Under the pieces are notes generated by a model that was not told where the DNA came from, did no database searches, and saw nothing but the letters and a program-made list of their open reading frames with translations. The position numbers were made by a program, and so were the translations under genes. 64,000 nt of DNA from Brachionus plicatilis (lineage: Eukaryota > Rotifera > Eurotatoria > Ploima > Brachionidae). Positions 1-9,780 of this stretch are shown here, piece after piece (position 1 is the first letter of the stretch; each line of letters opens with the position of its first letter). Location of the stretch: assembly GCA_010279815.1 (NCBI GenBank), contig QEOQ01000503.1:182260-246259 (forward strand), written 5' to 3'.

Positions 1-27
1 AAACATTTAATAATCAATTTTACTCAC

Positions 28-3000
28 GTTGAAATTCGGACTTTTTGAATATGCTAAGTATGTCTTTGGGAAGATCTGGATTTATGTATTGCATGTTTGA
101 TTGATCATTTAAATTGAATAGCTTCAAATAGTCTTTTTCGACCAAGTAGACCGATTTTGCTTTGTTGGCAGATTGAAATTTGACAAATTTCTGATTTGAA
201 AGCAACAAAAGAGGCAGATCTAAGACATACCTGGCGGCTGCACTTGGCCACGCATTTTGGCTATTAACCACTGGCTCTTTGATCAAATATCTTAAAAGCT
301 CTATTTTCTGGTTTGGCTTTAATGTTTCGATCAACATCACATTGTTGTGCAGAATGTCGCTAGTTTGCGAAGGGCTCATTATCTGTAAGCTGTCTTTGGG
401 ACTGAACTTTTGCAGCGCATTGAGCACATGCGGAGGCATGATCACAACCGGGTAGTTGGTCTCAGAGTAGATCTTTGTCAAGATCTCCTGCAGAATGGAC
501 TTGTCATCCACATCGTTGATAATCATGTCTTCGATAGCTACATAGCCCCAGCCTTCAGTTGACGAATAAAACAATTCGTGTTTGGCAATTTCTTGCCATA
601 TTTCACCAAGTAGTTCAGAAAACTCGGTGTTCTTATCTAGATCAGGCATTAGAGACCACAGCAGAGTGGGGTCTTTGCGAATGATTTTGGTCAGATCTTT
701 TAGCATTAAAGCATAAGCATCGTTGAAATGAGATAACTTGAGAGAATCGCTAATGTTTAGGCGACAAAAATGTGACATCAAAATGCCCTCTTTGTCCTCG
801 ATGTAGCAAATGATTGGTTTGGATAAGTAGAGGGTTTTAATGAAGCCTGTGTCGCTTGATATCAGATTTGACTTGTGGCTGAATCGAAGATCTTTGTCAC
901 AGTTGTCCGAAATGGGAATTGCCAATTTCATGAGAAAATAATTTGAGTTCAACAGACGCATTGTATCAGCGAATATTGATAAAATCCATTCGGTTTTTTC
1001 TATTTTTGTCTCAATTTGTTTTCTAAGTGTTAATATGATCGTGCTGGTGCGTGGAAATTCGCCCTCTTGAACAGCATCGTTGATCTTTTTGTATTTATGC
1101 TTGAACTGTTCCAAACACGAATCTTCCACATTAATGCTGTAAATCTGTTCAAAAATTAAATTTTATCATTATTTTATAAATTTAAAATATGTTTGTGAAA
1201 AAAAATCAAATTTTAGACAAAATTTTGAAAATTTATTAATTCAGATAGCGAATTTAAAAAGCGATTATTTTTAGCTTATTGTTAATGAATCAATATTAAT
1301 TTTTTTAATTGGCTAAATATAACATTTTATGTTTTTTCTTTATTAGATAATACATTTTTTAAATTTTTGTATTTTTTATCTATTTTTCTTCGATATTATC
1401 ATTTAGCTCTGTATTGAAAAAAAATTAATAAATGTATTTTAAATTAAATAGTTATTTTTATGTCAATTTTAAAAAAAATTTTTTTGATTGATCATTTAGT
1501 TTTATGAATTTGAGTATTTTTTTGTTTGGTCCATGGAACTTCAAAATTTTTAATAAATAATAATAATAATAATTACTAAACAACTGTTGAAATTTCATTT
1601 GATTTTTTCTAACAAGCTTAACATAATGCTTTTAAATTCAAGTTAATTTTTAGCTGAATTTCATGAAATACTGCTGCTTAATTTTTTTCAGCAAAATTCT
1701 TTTCAATCTCTACATGGGTCTTTCAAAACCTTACTGGCAACTTTTTTGGCTTGTAAGTCCTCGCTTTCGAAGCAGGTAAACTTTTTATCATCTAGCTATT
1801 TTTATGATGAATGGACACAACCATCAAGAATAAAGGTTATGTGATTTATTCAAATCAGCATAAATAGATATGCATAAGAATCTAAATAAAAATTGAAACC
1901 TTAAACAATTTTTTTGCTGTTCATTTAACAGATCATTCTAAAAAGAATGAATAAAAACGATTTTGGAAATTATTAAAAATTTCAAAATTGAATAGATTGA
2001 TGACAAAAAAAGAAACGATTATCCAAGAACCAATTCTTTACAAGATCCTATCCAGGGCAGAATACGATCCTAATCAAGGACGGTATATTTATTTAAAAAT
2101 CCTTTAAGAAATGTCTCTTTAAGAAATTGTCCTTGAGAAACTCTATGAATAAGAAAAATTAGGAAATATAAAATAACCTCCAAAATATTCTCTAAGAATA
2201 ATATAAGAATCTTTTCTTAAGAATATTTAAGAAATTTATGCTAAGAATCTGGTTTTATTTCCTGGTCTTTTTTTAATTTTAAAATTTCTCAGAAATTTTG
2301 ATTAATACCCAGACTTGCGCAAAAGTCAGAGAAAAATTCATTTTTAAGTGTTTTCAAAGTCAAGTCATTTGATCTTAATTTAAAAGACTTTGAAATAAAA
2401 ATTATCGCCTTAATAACTACATGGAACGACAAAAGACTTTTTTTTGAAGAATGAATTTTCAAGTCAAATCATAAGACTTAAAAAAGAATCAAGTCAAGTG
2501 ACTTGACTTTGACTTAATGACTTTTAAACCACTATGTTAATATCTAAACAAAATCTCTATTTTTCTCTATAAAGGATCTTGATTACAAGATTCTTAAAAA
2601 AAAATCTTGATAATTTCTTCCAAAAATTTAATCTCTTAAAAATTTATAAGAGTCCAGGTAGAAATCTTGATAAAAAATCTTATAAAAGTCTGTTAATGAA
2701 GATTTCAATCAAAAATCTTTTTAAGATTTTAACAAGATCCTTCGTCTTTTGAAATCCTATAGGATCCTAAATAGGATATGGTTCCTGGATAGTTTTTCAA
2801 TCCAGTCAATAAATGCAGCAGTCAAACTAAAATAGATTTTTTCAAATTCAGTACAAAATAATAAAAAGAACAGAAAAAAAATGTAAGATAAATTAAATAA
2901 CTCTTTTTCTAAAGGTTTAAACTTAATTCTGTAAATGTAACATAGTGCAACATTGAAAGTTGTATCAAATATCAAGGTCTGCTAAATGCAGAAAGTTTAG

Positions 3001-5226
3001 CGGAAATTAAAAATCAATTTAATCGAGCGTAGTGAATTTTGCAGAGATTTTGCACATCATTAGTAGACTCTTACAGTCGATGCAACTTTCATTGTTGCAC
3101 TATGCTGCATTTACAGAATTAAGTTTAAACCTTTAGAAAAAAAGTTATTCAATTTTTTTACATTTTTTTGTGTACTTTTTATCATTCTGTACTGAACATC
3201 ACAAAACCTTAAAATAGAAAAAGATAATAAATTCCTCAAACCGTCTCTCTCACACTTTATAAAAAAATACATCATCACCCTAACATAGATAAGTCAGTTT
3301 AAAAATTGTCTCAATCATTTATCAAAATTACTATTTTTTTTACAAACTTTATATGGCATTGTGAATTTTGGTACAAAAACAAAATATTGAAAATGTCAAA
3401 GCTTAAGTTCTGAAGGATCAAAACATGTTCTGTAAATTGAAGCAACTGATACATCCTTTGTACCATCAATACACTGATTCTGCAAAATTCTGCAAAATTC
3501 ACAACATTGAGAATTTTAATACAAAAAACAAAAACAAAATATAAAAAACGTCAGATCTTAAATCTGGACCTACTAAAATATGTTCTGTAAATTTTAGCTA
3601 CTGATACATCCTCTGTACCACCACTTAAAGTTGAGTTGGATTTTTAATATAATGTAATATCCCAAATTTACTATTTTCTGAGTTTTGCAGATTTATTGCA
3701 GAGTTTTGCAGAATCAGTTTATTGGTGGTACAAAGAATGTATCAGCTACTGAAATCCTGTTTTGTTTTTTATTTAAATTATAATTTTGTCTTATGTTTTT
3801 TACAGCTACTGAAAAAGAATTAGCGTTTACTTTCTATTTACTTCTACTTTTCTTTATTTACTTTTGTTTACGATTTTTTTTTAATAAAGAGGCGAGCAAA
3901 AATGGGGGCTGAAATGAAGCAGAAGCTTCCAAGCAGTCCGTCTAAACCCCCATGCTTGTATTAATGTATCAGCTGCTACAATTTACAAAACATTATTAGA
4001 TCTGAAATTTTAAATATTTTATTTTTTGTACCAAAATTCACAACGCCACTTGATATCCTAGAAAAAATTGTTTTTTTTTATTTAGAAAAAAAAAAAATTA
4101 CCTTTTCAATATTTTGGTTATCTTTGCTTCGACAAAATTGAATGTTGGATATATTTTTTGAGAAGAGAATGTGCAGATGAGCTTCCTTCATGAAATCTTT
4201 GGCATTAACGAGAATGTCTTTGACATAAACAAGCTTATTTGACACACTACAGCTACTGTTCTGGGTTCTCAGCGGCAGTCGAATAATGGTGCCATTGTAA
4301 AATTTGCTCTTTAACAATGGTACATTGAAGATTTTCTCCAACGGCTTAAATTGATCTTCAAATTGTTCTATGTCGTTGGTGTCGTTTTTTAGATCGAAAA
4401 TGGCCACATACGATCGTTCGTCCGTCGATATTCTTTCATAGGGGTCGACGAACGCAACTTTGAAGCCACTTAGAATGGCTATAAAATCCGAAATGTGAAA
4501 AAAGGACATAAACTTGGACGCTTGGCTATTCAGGCCTGGCTTTTGATTTGACTTGGGCCGCGGCAAATGAGAGGACTTGCTCGCCGTTTGGAGTGAAGCT
4601 TCGTCATCGTTGTTCACAAATATTTCATCCCAGTGTTCATCTTTGAGTATTGCATCGTATGTAATACAAAGTGCTGGTCCTTGATAAATGTCATAATCGG
4701 TCGCGATCAAACTCTGAGATTCGTAGGAGTTTTCGTTGATCAAACACTTGACAACCTTGGCACCTATGTTGTCGCCATAGTGGACCAACGACTGAAATGT
4801 GTTCAAATAAAAATGGTTATGGTGAATAGGATTGTTTAGAGAATGGAAACTAGTGTTAAATGGCAAATTACTGAACATTAAGAAAAAGTTTAATTTGGAC
4901 TGTCTTCTCAGATAAATGTCTGGCTTGTTGGTCCGAGCTTGGCTATGATTGCTCGGAGCAGTGTTTGCAGCAGCCTTGGGTCTAGATCTAGCGTTGCTAG
5001 TATTGCTTATGGGCTTACAATTTTGGCTCACGCTTTGGATTGATAGAGAAGATGATAATTTATTTCCATTCGATACAGATAAATTGCTAGTGGGAGAATT
5101 AAGCGAGGAAATCGTACTTTTTACAATTTTTGCTTTTGGATTATTATTATAATTAATTGCATTTATTTTTGAATTATGATTATGATAATTATTGTTGTAT
5201 TTAGCTTTTGGATTAAGGGATGACAT
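28..5226 (-). CDS. Sacsin-like protein, 5' part (first two coding exons; continues off the left edge)
   Basis: Two exons can be joined: 5226-4102 and 1144-28. Exon 1 starts at an ATG (MSSLNPKAKY) and ends phase 0 at AAG|GTAATT. Exon 2 follows ...TTGAACAG in phase 0 and ends at a GTGAGT donor at 27, so the apparent stop just after it is intronic and the gene continues outside the window. Residues 1-110 are Asn/Ser-rich. Residues about 140-345 resemble the GHKL-ATPase-like sacsin repeat region: a QGPAL motif at 182-186, then FFHISD and a VAFVDPYER block like sacsin's YHITD and LDPH blocks, then EDQFKPL and IIRLPLRTQ. Exon 2 contains the LPLLLLSNQKFVKF block like sacsin's LPL-x-NG-x-F repeats. 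Sacsin is a large chaperone-like protein. The expected ATP-binding residues are altered (see findings), so catalysis is doubtful. A strong acceptor just upstream (TTTCGTTCAG at about 5235) suggests a 5' UTR exon or more coding upstream. Family call fairly sure; function inferred. Confidence 0.72.
2020..2791. repeat. Inverted-repeat element interrupted by a nested MITE
   Basis: The left end reads TATCCAAGAACCAAT at 2020 and the right end, on the opposite strand, CTATCCAGGAACCATAT, an imperfect terminal inverted repeat of about 15 bp. The interior is full of short AAGAATCTTAAGA-like palindromic words. A separate element (2310-2536) sits inside it. No coding capacity. Boundaries are approximate. 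Confidence 0.4.
2310..2536. mobile_element. hAT-like MITE (AAGTC/AAGTCAAG-rich), old copy
   Basis: Starts CAGACTTGCGCAAAAGTC and ends, on the other strand, CATAGTGGTTTAAAAGTC. It is flanked by TTAATACC (2302-2309) and TTAATATC (2537-2544), a 7/8 match expected for a decayed 8-bp duplication. The interior carries direct and inverted copies of AAGTCAAG and CTTGACTT, as in the elements at 50298, 51785 and 62435. Non-coding. Confidence 0.55.
2835..3208. mobile_element. Foldback MITE family A, copy 1
   Basis: Almost the whole element is an inverted repeat: GGTTTAAACTTAATTCTGTA near the left arm is mirrored by CAGAATTAAGTTTAAACC in the right arm, and the core has TGCAACATTGAAAGTTG facing CAACTTTCATTGTTGCA. 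The right end is AAATTCAGTAC-like followed by CACAAAACC. Flanks CTAAAATA (2827-2834) and TTAAAATA (3209-3216) match 7/8, suggesting an 8-bp target duplication. Related copies lie at 27463-27826, 38389-38718 and 53964-54225, with a half copy at 18083. Confidence 0.65.
3355..4048. mobile_element. Foldback MITE family B, interrupted by a 215-bp insertion
   Basis: Ends are GGCATTGTGAATTTTGGTAC on the left and its near complement GTACCAAAATTCACAACGCC on the right. Internal words CTGATACATCCTTTGTACC, GATTCTGCAAAATTCTGCA and ACATGTTCTGTAAATT occur in both orientations. A segment at 3748-3962 is bracketed by two copies of AATGTATCAGCT (3736-3747 and 3963-3974), so it looks like a later insertion. A related half copy lies at about 52290-52505. 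Flanks CTTTATAT and CTTGATAT may be a decayed target duplication. Confidence 0.5.
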
Positions 5227-6871
5227 TATAAAAGCTGAACGAAAAAAAAAGAGAAAAACGTGAATAATTCGAATATCCTATTCAACCTAGCTCTCGCTAT
5301 TATTCATAAAATAAATTCTAAAATTTAAAAAATGTAAAGTTCGATATGCTTCTATTTGAGTATGGCATGTTCAAAGTGAACAAAAAAAAAAAAAATTTCT
5401 TCTTGAGCCTCGGATTAAATTATTTAATTTGTTACTGTAAATTTGATTAAAATTGAATAAAATTTTTTTTTTTTTTCTTAAACACATACTTTATGATTTA
5501 TTTATTTTTTTTTTAAATTAACTTTTTGGCTCATTTTTCTAACAAAAGCTATTTCTACTCAAAGGCTTTTCTTTAATTAAGGCCAACCTAATTATTCAAC
5601 GAGGTTAACAAACAAACAAAAAAACTCAGGTCAAATTACAAAATGTAATAAAAGCAAATAAAATATAAGGATCTACCCCGTTTTGTGACTTTTTGGCTCG
5701 AAATTTGGTTTAAATTAACAAGTTTTGTATTGACAATTAAAAAAATAAAATATCTAAAAATGATTGTGAATCATAACATTAGAATTTTTTTTAAATGAGA
5801 TGCTTAGCTTTGCTCTTAAAAACTACCACATTTGTCACATTCTAGTCGAGAATAATACTGTCCATCACACTTTTATCTAGCCATACTATTTTCAGGCTTG
5901 AATTAAATTGAATTTTATTTTAGAAAAAATCTCAAAATATTCCAGATTTAGTTAAACAACTCTTAGAAATAAGCTGTTCATAATTCTTTTAAACTTGAAA
6001 TTAAAAAAAAAAATTATTTTTGAAATTATTCTTTTTTTTTTGCAATAAAGGTTAAATTAAAAATAAGTATCTTTAATAATTATTTATTAAACAAACTACC
6101 ATGTTTTAAAATCTTTAAATCAGCCTTACCACGGACTGGACCACTGATTTTTTTGATACAAATATCTTAATGTCTCTTCAATATCAAAATCAATTGAAAA
6201 ATTCTACCTATTAATTCAAAGTTAATTTATTAAAACTCAGTAACTGCGATATGAAAACTAAGTACAAAAATAAAAAACTGTATTTTTAGAAGAAAAATAA
6301 TTTTTTGTAACCGCCTTATTTTTATGAAATTTATTTTTCTATTTTTAGACTAATTTTTATACAAATTAATTCTTAAGGGAAGAAAAAGATAAAAATTGTC
6401 ACACTCATAAAAGAAAAAAAAAAGTAAAAAAAAGCAAACTAAATTTGCCGAAAGGTGAGCGATCGATCTCTAAGCGGCCTACCGACGAAAGTTGGTTATT
6501 TTAAAAATTTTAAATAAATTAAATAAAAAAAACTGTAAAATACGTTCTCTCAAAAAATTTAAGTGAATTTTTTTTGTTGGTAATTTGATGTACAAATTAA
6601 AAAAAAATAAAAAATAAAAATATATAAAAAATGTCTAATTTATTTAGCCATTTTTCGATTTAAATTTTTGATTTTTTAAAAATAAATTAACCAAGTTTTC
6701 ACATTGCCCTTAATATAAGTCAGCTCTACCTTAAATCCTTAAACGGGTCTTTAAGAGAAAAAAATGGATTAAAGAGAGTATTCATTTTAGAATCTGATAA
6801 ATTGTAACTTTATTTTAAATGAAAAAAACAAACATATAAATACATAAATTAGCAGCTAATATATGACACAT
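5227..6871. other. Non-coding spacer between the sacsin-like gene and the Ser/Asn-rich gene
   Basis: AT-rich, with many stops in all frames. The slightly GC-richer patches (about 6440-6490) gave no recognisable protein in either strand. Probably promoter and 5' UTR of the sacsin-like gene plus the 3' flank of the next gene. Confidence 0.4.
6809..6814 (-). promoter_or_regulatory. Possible poly(A) signal AATAAA for the Ser/Asn-rich gene
   Basis: On the - strand AATAAA lies about 60 bp past the proposed stop codon at 6872. AATAAA is common by chance in DNA this AT-rich, so its value is only in agreeing with the proposed terminal exon. Confidence 0.3.
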
Positions 6872-9780
6872 TTAAATTCCACTCTTTTTCGAACCAACAG
6901 AAAATCGTCGACAAAACTAGACGCCATTGTGGCAGTGGCAAAACGGGTTAGAACCAAAAATTAAAAAAAAAATTTTAAATTTATATTTATAAAAAATTTT
7001 ATTTTTTCAAAATTAATTAAAACCTTAAAACTTATATACTCGAGGCTTGTGGATAAGTTTGGCGTCGTCTTAGTTCTTACTGCAAAGAGTCTGACTCATA
7101 AACGAAAAAAGAAAAGAAAAATTTTTTGTTCAAATGAAATAAATATTGAATGCTATTACCTTTTCTATTCAAACAAGGTCTAAAATGTATCGTTTGTTGC
7201 TTGGAAAATCAAAATTTTCTATAAATAATAATAATAGTCATTTTGAACAATTTAAAAGTGACATTAATGATCTATTAATCAAAAACCAAAGGCCTTATTT
7301 GGACACTTGCTGCAAGCAATCATTTCAACCGACTTAAATAGAGATAATTTTAAACTTTTTCTCATTTGTTCAATCTGAAGTCTTTCTTGAGTCAAATAGA
7401 TAGAGAAAAAAAATCACATACCTCTATGGTCTCGGTTGATTTGGGCACATTTTTTAGAAAACACTTGAACAAATCGGCAATGCGTATACTCGGACTGGAC
7501 ACGATTCGCATTTTTAGCTCAATATTTTCTAGTGTCTTTTTTATCGAGCTTGAACTCGTCAATAAATTATTTTGTGGAGAAGATGAACTATTCAAATCTG
7601 TCGTCTTTGATTTAGATCTAGCCCGGAGCTGAATTTCATTCGCAATCGGTTCGGCCTGATCCAAACTGCTTGCCTCGAACCGACTTGGCGAAAAGAAAGT
7701 TTTTGGCGTCCTTTTGTGAATTACCGGCTTAATACTGGACGAGTTTGTGTACGTGGGATTAATCACATTAAGATTGACAATGTTATTGGACTGGTTTGGC
7801 GGCTGGATGATTGCTGGCCGGGCCGGATTTTTGAGTGACGTGGATTTTTTGACCGCGCTGGACGATGGATTAGACCCTGTTGAGTAAAAACGATTGGTCT
7901 GCACTTTGCTGCTAGGCGTCTGCTTGAGAAAAAAAGAAGAATTGGACAAAGGGTCCTCTAGAATTGGATAGGATGGCGTCGAGGGCGATGCTCTACGGGT
8001 CCTATGCTGTCCGTAATTTAGACTTGGATTGTTTGCTGGCTGATGGATGAAAGTAGTGGCTGTTAGCTTTTTTTTGGGCCCGATTAAAGCATCCGTTTCT
8101 TTGTCTTAATTTTAAGAAGATTATTAAAATTCTTAAGCTTTTATAAAATAGTTTATAGGTCTAATGAAAAAAATATTCCAAATATTTTTATAGAGCTTAT
8201 TAAATGAAAGAATTTTTGGAAAAACTAATCTTTAAACACTTTAACAAGTTATTAAATAAGATGAAATTATTTTTATTTTTACAACCTCCTCTTTTTTTTT
8301 CTTGTGAATAATCAATTTATCATAATCTTCGAGAATTTTTTTCGCCTACTTAGATCTATGATTTTTTCTAGAATAAAATAGTTATCAATCTTAGAGAGAG
8401 AGAGAGAAAAAAAAAGCTAAAAGAATAAGTTCTCATTTTGGGCGGCTGGGATTTTGGTTTAAAGTTGACGCTTGTTTCGTTTTAGATTAATATTTTTATT
8501 GTTGCTTTGCAACATAAAATTTAATAGAGTTTTTTTTTTAAGCTTTGATTATGAGCAGAGGATTACGGGTTTGTACAATCACAAATTTTTCTTTTCTTTT
8601 TAGGCACTAAAATTCATTATAACAATTTGATTTGAAATTTTTAATATTTGAATGGGCGAAAAAAGAGCCTTTTGTTTTTAACTTTTTTTAGCGGTAAATC
8701 GATGATTTATTGATTTTTTTTCTTCTAAATTGCAAACAAAAATCTTACTCCAAAACCGTAAATTTTAATTAATTTTGTTGTGTTTGATTTAAAATAAAAT
8801 ATTACAAAAATATTTAATTTTATTATAAACAAAATACCAATACAGGTAAATTCTAATTAAGTAAAAACAACTAATTTGTTTGCTTTTTGCTTTTTTGAAT
8901 ATAAAAATACACAAACAAGCTTTTTGAAAATTTTACAAAAATACGCGACGATGTACTCACAAATATTTTAAAAACCTAAATACCTTTTTGTGATAACCAT
9001 GGCCCCAAAACAAGAATACATTGATTTTGTGAAACAAGGTCTTTAAAACTAAAAATGTTAGATTTGAAAAAAATTCTAGTCAATTTTTCAAAATATTTTA
9101 AACCAAACAACTTTCTTTCATTTTTGTTTTTAATTTACAAAAAATATTAAAAGTCTCAATTAAAGTTGTTAATCCAAGTTAGCAACGAATTCACTAAAAT
9201 AAAGTTCAAATTAAATGCATAAAACAAGCGTTTTATTTAAATAAAGAAATAGGTCAAACAAAATTAGAAAAAAAAAGTTATCTAAATTACAAATATATAC
9301 GATGGCAAATAAAGCCTAAAAAATCCAATTTTGATTTTAATCTAAACAAAAAATCCGAATATACTTGTATAAAATAATGAGATAATCAAAATCATATATT
9401 TCATTTTTATCTATCTACTAAACTAGTTCAAGAATATAAAAAGCTCATTTAAAGAATGTCATCAATCTTCTTTGGGAATAGATAAATCTTTAAAAATACT
9501 TACCATTTTTTAATGGATATTGGTAATAATCATTTGGATTTGGTTTATTTGAATATGAATATGGAGAATTTGTATAGAGCTTATTTGACGACAGATTATT
9601 TGCGTCGGATGAAGGCCCAAATTTCAACAAACTTGAGCTTGACAAGCTATTAAGCGAGCCAGTTAAGGGTTGTTGTGATAAGGACGAGTTGAATTGAAGC
9701 GTATTATTTGAGTTAAATGTTGGCGTTTTACGAGATGGCGATAGTATTTGATTTGAGCTATTAGAATGCATTAAAATCAA
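6872..9780 (-). CDS. Ser/Asn/Pro-rich protein of unknown function (exons partly inferred)
   Basis: Exon A, about 9780-9504, ends AAT G|GTAAGT (phase 1). Exon B, 8104-7422, begins after ...ATTAAG with AC, which completes GAC, and stays open for 228 codons to GAG|GTATGT (phase 0). The phase match makes A-B convincing. Exon B runs in frame upstream of its first internal Met and ends with a less repetitive block (PSIRIADLFKCFLKNVPKS). A tentative last exon, 6916-6872, follows ...GCGTCTAG and adds 14 residues to a TAA. The 5' end is unresolved: exon A may start at an ATG at 9771 or follow an acceptor at 9781. Composition suggests a largely disordered protein. No family recognised. It lies upstream of the sacsin-like gene on the same strand, but direct splicing from exon B into that gene's first exon would be out of frame. 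Confidence 0.5.
7423..9503. other. Intron of the Ser/Asn-rich gene (8105-9503) and flanking exon B
   Basis: The 1.4-kb intron at 8105-9503 contains a (GA)n run near 8394-8407 and otherwise featureless AT-rich sequence. Nothing else is supported in it. Confidence 0.4.

Larger units (their letters stand above)
1145..4101 (-). other. Intron 1 of the sacsin-like gene, filled with repeats
   Basis: Between phase-matched splice sites (donor GTAATT at 4101, acceptor TTGAACAG at 1145) lie about 3 kb of AT-rich DNA. It holds a (TAA)-rich stretch near 1559-1576 and the inverted-repeat elements listed separately at 2020-2791, 2310-2536, 2835-3208 and 3355-4048. Short open frames here lie inside those repeats and show no protein family. 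Confidence 0.65.

Noticed and set aside
2757..3502. Short - strand open frames (63-72 residues) in the first intron of the sacsin-like gene
   Set aside because: They lie within foldback MITE arms, and a similar frame recurs in the copy at 27405-27593.
4633..5152. Two + strand open frames of about 68 residues opposite the sacsin-like exon
   Set aside because: Antisense shadows of a real coding exon; composition follows the complement and there is no family match or splice support.
5227..8104. Joining the Ser/Asn-rich exons directly to the sacsin-like first exon as one gene
   Set aside because: Exon B ends in phase 0, but the acceptor before 5234 needs phase 1; the direct join reaches a stop after two codons. 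An extra exon would be needed and none was seen.
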